Of a DNA stretch of 64,000 nucleotides, positions 8,586 to 17,257 are shown in pieces (within the stretch, counting starts at the first letter, position 1; the number at the start of each line of letters is the position of its first letter). Made by a program: the position numbers and the translations under genes. Origin of the DNA: Spirochaetaceae bacterium (lineage in GTDB: Bacteria > Spirochaetota > Leptospiria > Leptospirales > Leptonemataceae); NCBI GenBank assembly GCA_002729885.1, contig PBUB01000002.1:50706-114705 (forward strand). Direction: 5' to 3'. The notes beneath the pieces were generated by a model. That model saw only the letters and a list, made by a program, of their open reading frames with translations. It did no database searches and was not told the origin of the DNA.

Positions 8586-9794
8586 ATGCAGTATCCCATG
8601 TCTTCTTCGCAGGAACAGAGCCGGCCACTGCATGGCATCCTACCGGCTTTCAAGGACCAGAAGATTGAAAGAGATTTCTTGCGTGCAGATGCACGCCGAA
8701 CTCGCAGATTTATTCGACTTCTTTCGCTACTGGCTCTGGTAATTACAGCTCTGACCTGGCATGGAGCTCTGGAGCCACTGGCACACAGGCCGCAGGCACT
8801 GATGGTATCCACTATCCTGAGGGCCGCATATGCATTGCTTTGCATTACTCTGTTCTGGTATAGTCAAAAGGATTCGTCCATCTTTCGAGTTTACCATTTT
8901 ACCACTGCCATCTATCTGGGTTCGCTTTTAATAATCTCCATGCGGATGTCTGCCATGGAGCAATATGAATCCGGTCTATTCTGGGAAATTATCCTGGTAA
9001 GTCGGGATGGCCTGATCTCCTGGATTGTAGTCAGCGCGGCTGTTTTATTGTTTGTGCCTGGGCATTTTCTCTACAACGTAATCATTTCTTTTCTGGGTTT
9101 TATCTTTCTATACGTAATGATGCTACGGGCCGGAGCCGAGCACCCCATGCAGGCCATGTATGTTTTTGGCTCCGCTTACTTGATTACCCTGGCCATGAGC
9201 GGGCATTTTCAGCGATTACAGAGAAAGCATTTTCAGCTGGTTCTGGATCTGCAGGATGCAAATGGAAGGTTGGAGCACCTGGCCAGCACGGATGCCCTGA
9301 CTGGCATTATGAATCGGCGGAGCTTCGTAGATGCCCTGGAAAGGGAATACAGACGTTGCATGCGCCATAGAGAGGATCTGGCACTGGTTTTATTCGACCT
9401 GGACTATTTCAAAGAGATCAACGATACACATGGGCATCCAGCTGGCGATGCTGTACTGCGATCCATGGCTCAGGCCGTTCTGGAGCAGATTCGAAAGGAA
9501 GACTATTTTGCCCGACTCGGCGGTGAAGAATTCGCCTTGCTCCTTCCCGAGACGGATCCTCCACATGCGAATCAATTCTCAGAGCGGATTCGTCAGACCA
9601 TTGAGAACCTGCGAGTAGCATTTCAGAGTACCCAGATTAAGGTCACTGCCAGTTTTGGCGTCACATATCTCCATTCCAGAGACCAGGATGAGGATTCCAT
9701 CTTCATTCGAGCCGACCGGGCGCTGTACGAAGCGAAAAAGAAAGGCAGAAACCAGGTGATGGTGGTCCAGTACGACGAAAGTAACGCTGATTAG
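8586..9794 (+). CDS. Membrane-bound diguanylate cyclase (GGDEF)
   Basis: Makes cyclic di-GMP. The N-terminal 215 residues contain about six membrane helices of an unassigned sensor type, then a short coiled linker (QLVLDLQDANGRLEHLAS) and a GGDEF domain. The active-site loop is GGEEF at residues 312-316, and an intact RxxD product-inhibition site (RKED, 303-306) sits exactly five residues before it. DALTGIMNRR and FDLDYFK mark nucleotide and metal binding. The catalytic set looks complete, so activity is expected. Several ATG or GTG codons near the N-terminus make the exact start uncertain by 4-20 residues. It forms a signalling block with the kinase upstream. Confidence 0.88.
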   Translation: MQYPMSSSQEQSRPLHGILPAFKDQKIERDFLRADARRTRRFIRLLSLLALVITALTWHGALEPLAHRPQALMVSTILRAAYALLCITLFWYSQKDSSIFRVYHFTTAIYLGSLLIISMRMSAMEQYESGLFWEIILVSRDGLISWIVVSAAVLLFVPGHFLYNVIISFLGFIFLYVMMLRAGAEHPMQAMYVFGSAYLITLAMSGHFQRLQRKHFQLVLDLQDANGRLEHLASTDALTGIMNRRSFVDALEREYRRCMRHREDLALVLFDLDYFKEINDTHGHPAGDAVLRSMAQAVLEQIRKEDYFARLGGEEFALLLPETDPPHANQFSERIRQTIENLRVAFQSTQIKVTASFGVTYLHSRDQDEDSIFIRADRALYEAKKKGRNQVMVVQYDESNAD

Positions 9795-9861
9795 GGTCAT
9801 TTTTCTTCTCCTGGCCTGGTTTTTTTGTTGAACTCAACCGATATTATCTGTCTAAACTTGT

Positions 9862-10650
9862 ATGGCCTTTCGCACCTACATGCAGGGCCTGCAGCGCAGC
9901 TTTTTGATCCCATTTTTTATTCTGGGTCTGATTATGTCTTCCTGCGTTGTGGATCCCTACAACCCGGCTGATCCGGGATCCGAAGCTTTCGTAGAATACA
10001 ATCTGCTTCGCTGTCTGGTTTCCGACGATTGTCCGGGCTCAGGTACCGCTCCTCTGCAGATTGTGTTTCAGGAGGACTGGGAAGCGGGAATCGATGCAGG
10101 TAAGTGGAAAACGTGGGGCAGTCCTGTTCCTACTTTTGAGGCCGGCCTGGGATATGGTGGATCAGACACGGTGAATCCAAACGGGGACGCCTCTTACGAA
10201 AGCGGATTTACCAGCTATCAGAACTTTGACATCACAAAGCCCACTACTATTGAGTTTCGCGCCTTTACCTATTCGAACGCCACTGACTGGGAGACCCTCT
10301 GGGTCGGTTTCGGTCAGGATACAGCGGCGGGCTATACCGGAATAGCAGCACAACCAGCGGCCAGTCCCGCCATTCGATTATGGCCGGAAACGGTGAAGCT
10401 GGATATTCGTTTCGGCCTGGGATGGAACGGAAACATTCAGCGTCCCTGGCTGGGTGCCTATGATAATACCTGGATACATTTCAAGATGGAAATCCATGAA
10501 GATCGCACTATGAGCTTCTACCAGGATGGAGTGCTCATAGGAACTACCACTGCCACCGTGCCCGATACCTTAACCAACCAGCCAGTGAGTATTCATGGTA
10601 GGTCCTATAATAACGTGCTCTATGTAGACGATATTATTGTGAAGCAATGA
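9862..10650 (+). CDS. Predicted lipoprotein with a concanavalin/LamG-like domain
   Basis: A signal peptide with lipobox GLIMSSC places the mature N-terminus at Cys32. The mature part is about 230 residues of beta-rich sequence with alternating aromatic and Thr/Asn residues. The pattern ending in DNTWIHFKMEIHEDRTMSFY and VLYVDDIIV resembles the carbohydrate-binding jelly-roll (LamG/concanavalin-like) fold seen in surface proteins. The assignment is by pattern, not by a diagnostic motif. The stop codon overlaps the start of the next gene by 4 bases, indicating translational coupling of two envelope proteins. Confidence 0.72.
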   Translation: MAFRTYMQGLQRSFLIPFFILGLIMSSCVVDPYNPADPGSEAFVEYNLLRCLVSDDCPGSGTAPLQIVFQEDWEAGIDAGKWKTWGSPVPTFEAGLGYGGSDTVNPNGDASYESGFTSYQNFDITKPTTIEFRAFTYSNATDWETLWVGFGQDTAAGYTGIAAQPAASPAIRLWPETVKLDIRFGLGWNGNIQRPWLGAYDNTWIHFKMEIHEDRTMSFYQDGVLIGTTTATVPDTLTNQPVSIHGRSYNNVLYVDDIIVKQ

Positions 10651-11876
10651 GAATGAGCAATTCCGGCAACGGGAACATAACCGGCAACAGAAACCGGTTA
10701 ATCCTTATCAGCGTCACAGCATTTCTTCTTTCCCTATTAGTTGCATCAAATCTAGGAGCAGACACAGTACAGCTTCGTAACGGATCTACTGTCTATGGAC
10801 GTATTCTTCATCAGGATCAGTCATCGCTTAGAATACATACCGGTGACAGGATACTGAATATTTCGAAGAAGAGAATCCTTCGTGTGGAATACAATGCTCT
10901 ACGGGAACCTCCGGAGAAGGAGCCAGTCGGCCGCGAAGAGGATGTCACCGGGATCAAGAACGAAGAAGAAATTCGCCGGTTGCTGAACAGGAAGAATCAA
11001 GATTCCACAGATGATTCCGCCGCAGAAGTGGAATCCGATAGCTCACAAAATCCGAACAATTCGGACAATTCGGATAAAGACCGACAAATGGAGAACTCTG
11101 AAACAAATGAAAACGCGAATAGGACAACTGAGAAAAAAGAAGAGGACGATATAGCCTCGGACCAGCATGATTCGTCACAGGAGCCAGGGCAGGAGCGGAA
11201 AGAGAAGGAGAAAGAAGACGAAGACGAAATAGAGCGAAATTCCCATATAAAGAACAGCGAAGAGGAGAATAAAGACCCCGGAAATTCGCAGCGTGTGGGA
11301 AGGATGGATATTCTATGGCGCTCCGCGCTTATACCCGGATGGGGGCAATGGTATGCCGGCGATACCTGGAAGGGAATGGGATTCACCGTTCTCTTCGCAG
11401 GTGCGGCCTACGGGGTTTATGAGACAAATCGATTGTACATTTCGCAGGCTGCAGAGCTGGAGTCCGCAGATAATCCGTTCTCTTTTCAAAATACACTACT
11501 GGCTGACCAGGGCTTTATACCCGGCTATCCCTCACTTTCGCAGCTGGCTGACCCCGCCTATTTCTATACATATGATCAGAGCTACTCCGGGCAGAGAGCT
11601 ACCCTGGAGAATCGCTATGACAGCGTTCGCGCAGCAAGTGCCTTTCTGGTTCTCATCTACATCTGGAATCTGGCGGATGCCTATTTCTTTACTGAATTAC
11701 CGTCCGAGCGCTCGGCAATGGCAGGAGAAACGGAAAAGGACTCGGCCTTCTTTATCTCCGCAGTAGCGCCAGGGGGCAATCCCAGTAGATATCGCTTGAG
11801 ACCCAGGAAGCGCATAGCCCCTTCCGCGATGCCAACGGAATGGTCCCTGGGCTGGTCCATGAATACCAACTGGTAA
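10647..11876 (+). CDS. Envelope protein: exported N-domain, acidic linker, DUF5683-like C-domain
   Basis: Three parts are visible. After a signal or anchor helix (about 19-37), residues 38-85 form a small beta-rich domain (DTVQLRNGSTVYGRILHQD) of the kind found in spirochaetal and planctomycete envelope proteins. Residues 85-205 are a low-complexity linker rich in Glu, Asp, Asn, Ser and Lys, probably disordered. Residues about 215-400 carry SALIPGWGQWYAGD and short membrane helices, as in DUF5683-type proteins. The start overlaps the upstream lipoprotein stop by 4 bases. Function is unknown; envelope scaffolding is a guess. Confidence 0.68.
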   Translation: MRMSNSGNGNITGNRNRLILISVTAFLLSLLVASNLGADTVQLRNGSTVYGRILHQDQSSLRIHTGDRILNISKKRILRVEYNALREPPEKEPVGREEDVTGIKNEEEIRRLLNRKNQDSTDDSAAEVESDSSQNPNNSDNSDKDRQMENSETNENANRTTEKKEEDDIASDQHDSSQEPGQERKEKEKEDEDEIERNSHIKNSEEENKDPGNSQRVGRMDILWRSALIPGWGQWYAGDTWKGMGFTVLFAGAAYGVYETNRLYISQAAELESADNPFSFQNTLLADQGFIPGYPSLSQLADPAYFYTYDQSYSGQRATLENRYDSVRAASAFLVLIYIWNLADAYFFTELPSERSAMAGETEKDSAFFISAVAPGGNPSRYRLRPRKRIAPSAMPTEWSLGWSMNTNW

Positions 11877-11897
11877 TGCAGGCTGCAAACGGCCCAT

Positions 11898-11929
11898 GGA
11901 AAAAAGAAAAGGCCGCCCATTGGGCGGCC
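11898..11929 (-). terminator. Rho-independent terminator of the TonB-dependent receptor gene
   Basis: A perfect 8-bp stem (GGCCGCCC / GGGCGGCC, loop ATT) lies at 11911-11929. On the minus strand it is followed by a T-rich tract (TTTTCTTTTTT). It stands about 29 bases beyond the stop codon of the minus-strand receptor gene, so it closes the TonB cluster. No T tract exists on the other side, so it should not serve the plus-strand gene ending at 11876. Confidence 0.9.
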
Positions 11930-11957
11930 GATTCACACAGGGTATCCGAGGATCCTG

Positions 11958-14900
11958 TTAGAATTTGTAGGATGCGGAGATGGAGAAGTCCATACCGCGT
12001 TTGTAACTACTAAAAGGTACGTCGGAGCCAAAGAGAGCATTCTCCTGGTATTGTTCAAACGAAGGATCGAAGATATTTTTCCATGCGGCTTTCACACTGA
12101 GCTGTTCTGTGGGTTCGTAAGTGAATACGAGGTCCCAGATTCCAGTGCCGCGCTCATAGACATCTCCATTGAAGAATGCTCCAACGTAGGTCAATCGGTC
12201 TCCGTAGTAATTGTAGAAAGCTCCGGCACTTATGGTTTGCTCTGAGTCAAAGAAATACTCCAGGCCTATGTTATAGACCAGGTCAGATTGTCCCTGGAGC
12301 GGTCTTTCTATATTCGTAGGAGCAAGTGTAGCCAACCTGTCATAGATGCTCAGTTGTCCGGTGGCAATCAAAGTTCTCTGAGCGTAAGACATGACCTCTA
12401 CTCTCGATTCAATCAGGTAAGCATTAGCTTTTACAAAGAGCTGTTCGATAATCGCCTTTCGTAGATCCAGTTCGATTCCCTGAATATAGGCCCGTTCGCT
12501 GTTGATATACGTATAGGTTAAACTACCGTCGCCGGAAGCGGGCTGCCCCACACGCTCTATGGGTTGGGAGATGTTCTTGTAGAAGACTCCTATTCCAGCA
12601 TATTCTTCCGGGGTCATATAGTATTCCCACCGAAAATCATAATTGTGAATGTATGAACGAGTGAGCGTTGGATTTCCGCCTTCAATGTCGGCAGCAAAAT
12701 ACGGAGAAAAGGCAAAATCGGAAAGTTCTCTGAAATCCGGTCTGGTCAGGGTCTCTCCATAGGCAAATCGGAGGTTTTGCTTTTCTGTGAGTTCATAAAC
12801 GACATTTAGTGATGGTAGAATATCATGCTTATCATCCTCACCGACCCCGTTGTTATCGGCGGGACACAGTCCGGATTCTACAATGCTTGGGTGAAAGTAT
12901 TTTCCATCCTTGGGCAGGCAGCTATCGGTTAGGGCCCGGCCGCGAATATCGTCGGATTTGTATGTTTTCACCTTTTGATAGCTGTTCTCCGAACGAAACC
13001 CGGTTATGACTCGGAGCTTTGGAATGATCGGCAGATCCGTTTGAACGAAAATGATGTCATTGTTTTGCTCGGCCTCGTACGAGTTTACGACATTTGCCGC
13101 TTCGCTGAATGTGTATTCTCCGGCGAAGAGTCTGGCCGGGTTAAACGTAAAATCACCGGGTGTAGGCCATTGCTCTGCAGTGGTATCTGCGCCGGAGACG
13201 CGGTTGTATCTAAACGTTCTTGAAGTGAACTCTTTCTCGCGAGTTACTCGTTCGTAGCCCAGTTTCAGTTTGGCTTCCAGTCCTGACCATTGCTGGTAGG
13301 GGAGCTCGTAGTCCAGGTGAATCGTATTTGCAACGTCCTCCGAAAGTGAGTAGAATCTCCTACCATCATTTGCGGTCCGAGTAAGCGGATTGCCCGAATT
13401 GGGAAATACCTCCCAGTTTCTCGTTCTGAAATCAGGCTCATCCCGAACAGCACGGGTATAGTTTATGAACCATCCCAGTTTATGAGGTCGCATGTCGGAA
13501 AGTATTTGGATCGCATGGTCGCCTCCCAGTGTTTCGGCAAAAACTTCACGCGCCACGTAACCTGTAGTCTGAATCACATAGTCCAGGTCATCCGCCCCCC
13601 GATACAGGCCATATACATCGTTGACTTTCTTCTCCGAGTTTGTCGAAAGAAAGGTTTTCGAATAGATTTGCTGATTTGGGGCGAACTGGTATGCCAGGTT
13701 GAGATTATTACCCCAGAGCACAGACTCCGTATACTCATCGGACTGTCTGGCGTTCAGAATTCCGGATATGTAATTGAAATCCGGATTCCATTCTCCTCCG
13801 CCAATTAAGTTCAGAGAGGAGTAGCGAAACTCCTGTTTACGGATGTATTGATAATCCTTTTTCCGGTAGGTTGCATAGAGGTATCCAAAGCGCTTCCCGT
13901 CTCCCAGGTCGAATGAATCCCCAATAGAAAAAGAGAGGGTGGTCCCTATGGGAGCTTTGTCAACCTTTGGGTCCCACTCATTATTGAATTGAGCGGCACC
14001 CAGGTTGATGATTCCTCGATTATATAATGTTCCCTCTGTGAATGGAAAGTATTCGGAGCCAGAATCTGCGATTCCAGGAACATTCCATCTTTCGGAGCCA
14101 AAGCCAGTTATGCTGTTAGGGCCCAGTCCGAGATAATCGTTCCCGCCCCCGTAAGGAACATGCTTGAATGTGCGATACGTGGTATTTGAGTTCCAGTTTA
14201 ATCCCAGTCCAAGGGAAATTTCCAGTTCATCGGGGTACTCCTTGGTTTCAATTCGAACCAAACCTCCGGAGAATTCAGCTGTTTCTTCGGGCACAAAGCT
14301 CTTAATGACGCGAATGTTCTTGATAAGTGAAGCGGGAAATAGATCCAGCGGTACAACTCTCTTGTCTGGTTCGGTCGAGGTAAGCACTGCACCGTTTAGA
14401 ATTGTGGTACTATACCGCTCTCCGAGTCCGCGGACGAAGACAAACCGCCCGTCAACCACGGAAATGCCAGTCACCCGCTTTACTACATCGCTGGCATTGC
14501 TGTCCGGGCTTTTCTTTATCGCCTCCGCAGAGATACCATCTGAGACATTGGTTGCCTTCTTCTGCAAAGCTAGCAGAGAAGCCTCTGTATTATTCAACGC
14601 TCGGTCCGTCACCACGACTTCAGCCTGGGTCGCAGCCGGAGTACCCATTGTTACATTGGCATTTATTGCCTGGCCAGGTTGTATTGTAATGGATCTGGTT
14701 CTTGATTCAAAACCCACCATCTGATAAACGAGTGTATAGGTTCCAGGCTCCAATTGAATCTGGTATTTTCCATCGAAATCTGTCTGGGCAAATTTATTCT
14801 GCCCCTGCACTATGACTGTTACTCCGAAGACGGGTTCTCCTGTTTGAGAGTCGATTACTCGTCCCTGCACCTGACCAAGGGCCTGCGCGAACGCAGCAGG

Positions 14901-14975
14901 AGGGAACATCAGGCAAAGGGCGAGGATCAGTATGGACCATTTTTTTCGGGTCCGCGTAAGTGTATTCTTTAACAT
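11958..14975 (-). CDS. TonB-dependent outer-membrane receptor with CarboxypepD-reg-like N-domain
   Basis: About 1,005 residues. A signal peptide ending in AFAQA is followed by a carboxypeptidase-regulatory-like beta sandwich (GRVIDSQTGEPVFGVTVIV...GTYTLVYQMVGFE). The plug carries FVRGLGERYSTTILNG and STEPDKRVVPLDLFPA, and then comes a long 22-strand-type barrel ending in the aromatic SASYKF expected for BAM recognition. It imports a large or scarce ligand across the outer membrane with energy from TonB-ExbB-ExbD, encoded at the other end of this same-strand cluster. The ligand cannot be read from sequence. The frame opens with GTG at 14987, but ATG at 14975 is better placed. The carboxypeptidase-like domain and dedicated lipoprotein partners resemble nutrient-scavenging receptors. 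Confidence 0.92.
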   Translation of the reverse strand: MLKNTLTRTRKKWSILILALCLMFPPAAFAQALGQVQGRVIDSQTGEPVFGVTVIVQGQNKFAQTDFDGKYQIQLEPGTYTLVYQMVGFESRTRSITIQPGQAINANVTMGTPAATQAEVVVTDRALNNTEASLLALQKKATNVSDGISAEAIKKSPDSNASDVVKRVTGISVVDGRFVFVRGLGERYSTTILNGAVLTSTEPDKRVVPLDLFPASLIKNIRVIKSFVPEETAEFSGGLVRIETKEYPDELEISLGLGLNWNSNTTYRTFKHVPYGGGNDYLGLGPNSITGFGSERWNVPGIADSGSEYFPFTEGTLYNRGIINLGAAQFNNEWDPKVDKAPIGTTLSFSIGDSFDLGDGKRFGYLYATYRKKDYQYIRKQEFRYSSLNLIGGGEWNPDFNYISGILNARQSDEYTESVLWGNNLNLAYQFAPNQQIYSKTFLSTNSEKKVNDVYGLYRGADDLDYVIQTTGYVAREVFAETLGGDHAIQILSDMRPHKLGWFINYTRAVRDEPDFRTRNWEVFPNSGNPLTRTANDGRRFYSLSEDVANTIHLDYELPYQQWSGLEAKLKLGYERVTREKEFTSRTFRYNRVSGADTTAEQWPTPGDFTFNPARLFAGEYTFSEAANVVNSYEAEQNNDIIFVQTDLPIIPKLRVITGFRSENSYQKVKTYKSDDIRGRALTDSCLPKDGKYFHPSIVESGLCPADNNGVGEDDKHDILPSLNVVYELTEKQNLRFAYGETLTRPDFRELSDFAFSPYFAADIEGGNPTLTRSYIHNYDFRWEYYMTPEEYAGIGVFYKNISQPIERVGQPASGDGSLTYTYINSERAYIQGIELDLRKAIIEQLFVKANAYLIESRVEVMSYAQRTLIATGQLSIYDRLATLAPTNIERPLQGQSDLVYNIGLEYFFDSEQTISAGAFYNYYGDRLTYVGAFFNGDVYERGTGIWDLVFTYEPTEQLSVKAAWKNIFDPSFEQYQENALFGSDVPFSSYKRGMDFSISASYKF

Positions 14976-15024
14976 GCTATTGCTCACTGTGTTATTAATG
15001 TGAAGTATTAAAAGGGTTACGAGG

Positions 15025-15642
15025 CTATCGAGGTCGCAGGGATGCGACCTTGAACTTCTTATTGTGTTCTAGAACCACCGCGATCTGAGTGATAGACACT
15101 TCGCCGATTGGTTCGCAGAATAGGGTAACAGATTCTATTATATGAAAGATAACTGAGCCTGATGGCTCCTGGCCCGATTTAGCGATGCCTCTTATCGCAC
15201 AATCCTGAGCTCCTTTCAGTTTTACTCGGAGCGCTTCTCTTGCAAAGCGGCGATCTAAATCCTCTATTTCGAAAGCCTTCAGTGGACTCTTACCGAGATC
15301 CATTATGCGTGCGTCAGGTTGATTTGCCCAGAAGGCGGTGAGGAATTCGTCCTGGTTCAGTATAAAGCGCGAAGCCTCGCTGTCCTCTTTTAGGTAAGCT
15401 GTAATATAATTCGAAATGGCCCGCTCTGGATCCGCTGCCACATCCGACAGGCTATATTTGCTCAGTCTGTTGAGCTCAATCCAGCGAATACGAGCCTGGC
15501 GCACTTCTTCAACACCAGGATCCGCGTCTCTTGAGTCACAGGCACCGTGAATGATCAATACAAATAATGGCAGAATGAGTAATCTGAGGAGTCTCGGGAG
15601 TCCCTTGCTTACGAAGTGTTTCATAGTTTCTTTAGTTCGCAT
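15025..15642 (-). CDS. Small lipoprotein of unknown function in the TonB cluster
   Basis: About 200 residues. A signal peptide leads to lipobox LIIHGAC, and the mature protein is charged and probably mixed alpha/beta, with Cys residues in the second half (AQDCAIRG and TLFCEP) that could pair in a disulfide. I recognise no family. It ends 50 bases before the receptor gene on the same strand and starts just after a terminator, so it is likely transcribed together with the receptor. Either the first ATG (15642) or the ATG at 15624 could be the start; neither has a strong ribosome site. Confidence 0.65.
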   Translation of the reverse strand: MRTKETMKHFVSKGLPRLLRLLILPLFVLIIHGACDSRDADPGVEEVRQARIRWIELNRLSKYSLSDVAADPERAISNYITAYLKEDSEASRFILNQDEFLTAFWANQPDARIMDLGKSPLKAFEIEDLDRRFAREALRVKLKGAQDCAIRGIAKSGQEPSGSVIFHIIESVTLFCEPIGEVSITQIAVVLEHNKKFKVASLRPR

Positions 15643-15675
15643 TCAAATAAAAGGGGCCCGGAAAATGGGCCCCTC
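15643..15675 (-). terminator. Rho-independent terminator of the beta-helix lipoprotein gene
   Basis: A perfect 8-bp stem (AGGGGCCC / GGGCCCCT, 7-base loop) spans 15652-15674. On the minus strand it is followed by TTTTATTTG. It lies 15 bases beyond the stop of the gene at 15690-16943 and overlaps the start region of the next gene, separating the two transcription units or acting as a partial terminator between them. Confidence 0.88.
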
Positions 15676-15689
15676 ATCAGATCCTTCTA

Positions 15690-16943
15690 TTAATTCCAGC
15701 GCCAGTTTGCCCAACCACTGGTCCAATCCGTTCCACCGAGACCGGCTGTAGTGGCGTTCAGTGTGGGAACCTGAGCTTCATTACCCGCGGTGAGAACTTT
15801 TTCAGTTGTCACAATCTTTGTCTGGATACTTGCATCATCAGTTGCGCAAGCGCCACCAGTGATGCTGGTTCGCGCTCCATTGGCAGTGAATGATGAACAG
15901 GTCATCTCGCTGGCTACAGCACTACAATCGCTGGAACTGGTTACGAAGTTTGCGTTCCCCGAAGTGTTGTAGTTGTAAACCTGTCCGTTGCTGAATGTGA
16001 TTTTTGCGCAGTCTCGCACCGTTCCGAGTCTCAGACTTCCAGTTGGATCATACATGCTGAAATTCTGAATCGTAGCATCACTTCGGGTACTGGCAGTAGC
16101 CGTGGCTTTGCCGCCATCCAATTCGAATGCCCGCGGGTCGCTCGAAAAGGTATTCAGTGCGTTAGTGTATCTATAGGCGAACACATAGCTAATAGTCCCT
16201 TTGTAGCCTTCGTCAACATCAACGTCGTCATCGGACGTACCCACTGAAAGCAGGTAACTTGCATTTGCAGCTCCACCAAAGAACTCGAAAGCATCATCGG
16301 CGGCCATCAATGATTGAAGGTACTCTAGAGTTGTTCCAGAACCTACCGCGTAGAAACTGTAAGCGTTCCACTCTTTGCCAGTAGAGAACTCATAGGAGCC
16401 AAATTCTACGCGCACATACTTCAGAACTCCGGAGCTATCTGCAGAGTTGTTTCCGCCATATGGAGTTTGAACGTTATCTTCTGTCTTCAATGTCTGGGTT
16501 TCAGAAATAGGAGCATTCCCAACCAGAACAATGCCTCCCCAATCTTGCGGGGCGCGGCTGCCAACGTCTTTGTTAGAAGTAAAGACGATGGGTTTGGAGG
16601 AAGTCCCCTCGGCTATGATCCGTCCGCCCTGTTTAACGTAAAGAGCCGCTCCACTGCTTCCTTTTACGATACTGCCGGGGAGAATTGTAAGCACAGCACC
16701 GCTTTCCACGAAGGCAGTTCCGGAAAGAGTAACTGTTACGCCATCTCCGCCGAGAGTACAGAGGCCTCGAATTTCACCCGAAAGTGTTTGTGTATCCTGG
16801 TTGCAAGCAGTCAGAGCGAGTGCTGCCAGCAGAGCTGTACTGTCGTCTTCCTCTTCTTCCAGGCCAAGAAAGCTACATTGCGCAGTGAGTGCTGAAACAG
16901 CAATCAGCGCTGCAGCGCTTTTAAGCATTTTTATTCCTTTCAT
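15690..16943 (-). CDS. Beta-helix-like lipoprotein, partner of the TonB-dependent receptor
   Basis: Signal peptide with ALTAQC (Cys23), a short acidic spacer, then about 380 residues of Gly/Ser/Thr/Asn-rich beta sequence (GTAFVESGAVLTILPGSIVKG, QDWGGIVLVGNAPIS) typical of a right-handed parallel beta helix. It ends in the compact motif GTDWTSGWANWRWN. Proteins with this arrangement and a DWTxGW-type ending are often found beside TonB-dependent receptors; as far as I know their ligand is not established. ATG 16943 has GAGGAG six bases upstream. Its promoter region carries three tandem 11-bp-spaced repeats, and a terminator follows, so it is an independently regulated unit within the cluster. 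Confidence 0.8.
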   Translation of the reverse strand: MKGIKMLKSAAALIAVSALTAQCSFLGLEEEEDDSTALLAALALTACNQDTQTLSGEIRGLCTLGGDGVTVTLSGTAFVESGAVLTILPGSIVKGSSGAALYVKQGGRIIAEGTSSKPIVFTSNKDVGSRAPQDWGGIVLVGNAPISETQTLKTEDNVQTPYGGNNSADSSGVLKYVRVEFGSYEFSTGKEWNAYSFYAVGSGTTLEYLQSLMAADDAFEFFGGAANASYLLSVGTSDDDVDVDEGYKGTISYVFAYRYTNALNTFSSDPRAFELDGGKATATASTRSDATIQNFSMYDPTGSLRLGTVRDCAKITFSNGQVYNYNTSGNANFVTSSSDCSAVASEMTCSSFTANGARTSITGGACATDDASIQTKIVTTEKVLTAGNEAQVPTLNATTAGLGGTDWTSGWANWRWN

Positions 16944-17009
16944 TTTGTAAACTCCTCATTCGGTCAATGGACCGTATGGATATTGATAAGTGCATATACC
17001 ACTCGCACT

Positions 17010-17036
17010 GTTACGTACTTGTGTCGTGCCAGTGAA
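17010..17036 (-). promoter_or_regulatory. Tandem 11-bp-spaced repeat element (Pho-box-like), beta-helix lipoprotein
   Basis: On the plus strand GTTAC (17010), GTGTC (17021) and GTGAA (17032) follow one another at exactly 11-bp steps; on the minus strand they read TTCAC, GACAC, GTAAC. They lie 67-93 bases upstream of the ATG at 16943, and TATATG follows 11 bases after the last repeat, the spacing expected when a PhoB/OmpR-type regulator replaces the -35 box. Related arrays occur at 21177-21203 and 24019-24045. Confidence 0.6.
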
Positions 17037-17044
17037 GAATCTGT

Positions 17045-17070
17045 GGTGCGATGCGCAGGCGCGTCGCACC
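17045..17070. other. GC-rich hairpin
   Basis: GGTGCGATGCG pairs with CGCGTCGCACC through 11 base pairs including one G-T pair. It lies upstream of the tandem repeats with respect to the beta-helix lipoprotein. The sequence TGGTGCGATGC at its left arm recurs upstream of exbB at 24061-24071, also next to the tandem repeats, so it may be part of a shared regulatory module rather than a terminator. Confidence 0.45.
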
Positions 17071-17212
17071 GTCTAGATCCTTACGAATTGGGTAAGATAT
17101 GCTTACGGATGGGTGTCGCCAGTGTGGCGTATATGTGACGTTTCTGTGTCTGCTGCGAAGTCATCGCGCCGATTCTCTGGTTGGTCCCGGGCGGTGAGGC
17201 AGAGCGGGGGAG

Positions 17213-17245
17213 GTCCGGGTCGAGCATGGAGAGGCCGACCCGGAC
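17213..17245 (-). terminator. Terminator-like hairpin after the giant lipoprotein gene
   Basis: A perfect 10-bp inverted repeat (GTCCGGGTCG / CGACCCGGAC, 13-base loop) starts 13 bases past the stop codon of the minus-strand gene at 17258. No T tract follows on the minus strand (TCCCCCGC instead). It could protect the mRNA 3' end or cause Rho-assisted termination. Confidence 0.55.
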
Positions 17246-17257
17246 TTACCTATTGTG

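Larger units (their letters stand above)
16944..17257. other. Non-coding gap with promoter and two hairpins
   Basis: No credible gene. It holds the promoter region of the beta-helix lipoprotein (tandem repeats at 17010-17036 and, 11 bases beyond on the minus strand, a -10-like TATATG). It also holds a GC-rich hairpin at 17045-17070 and another at 17213-17245 just behind the giant lipoprotein gene. Confidence 0.7.

Noticed and set aside
14988..15020. Possible fourth tandem-repeat element (GTAAC-N6-AATAC) before the TonB-dependent receptor
   Set aside because: Only one unit is good and the receptor probably shares a transcript with the gene upstream; too weak to call.
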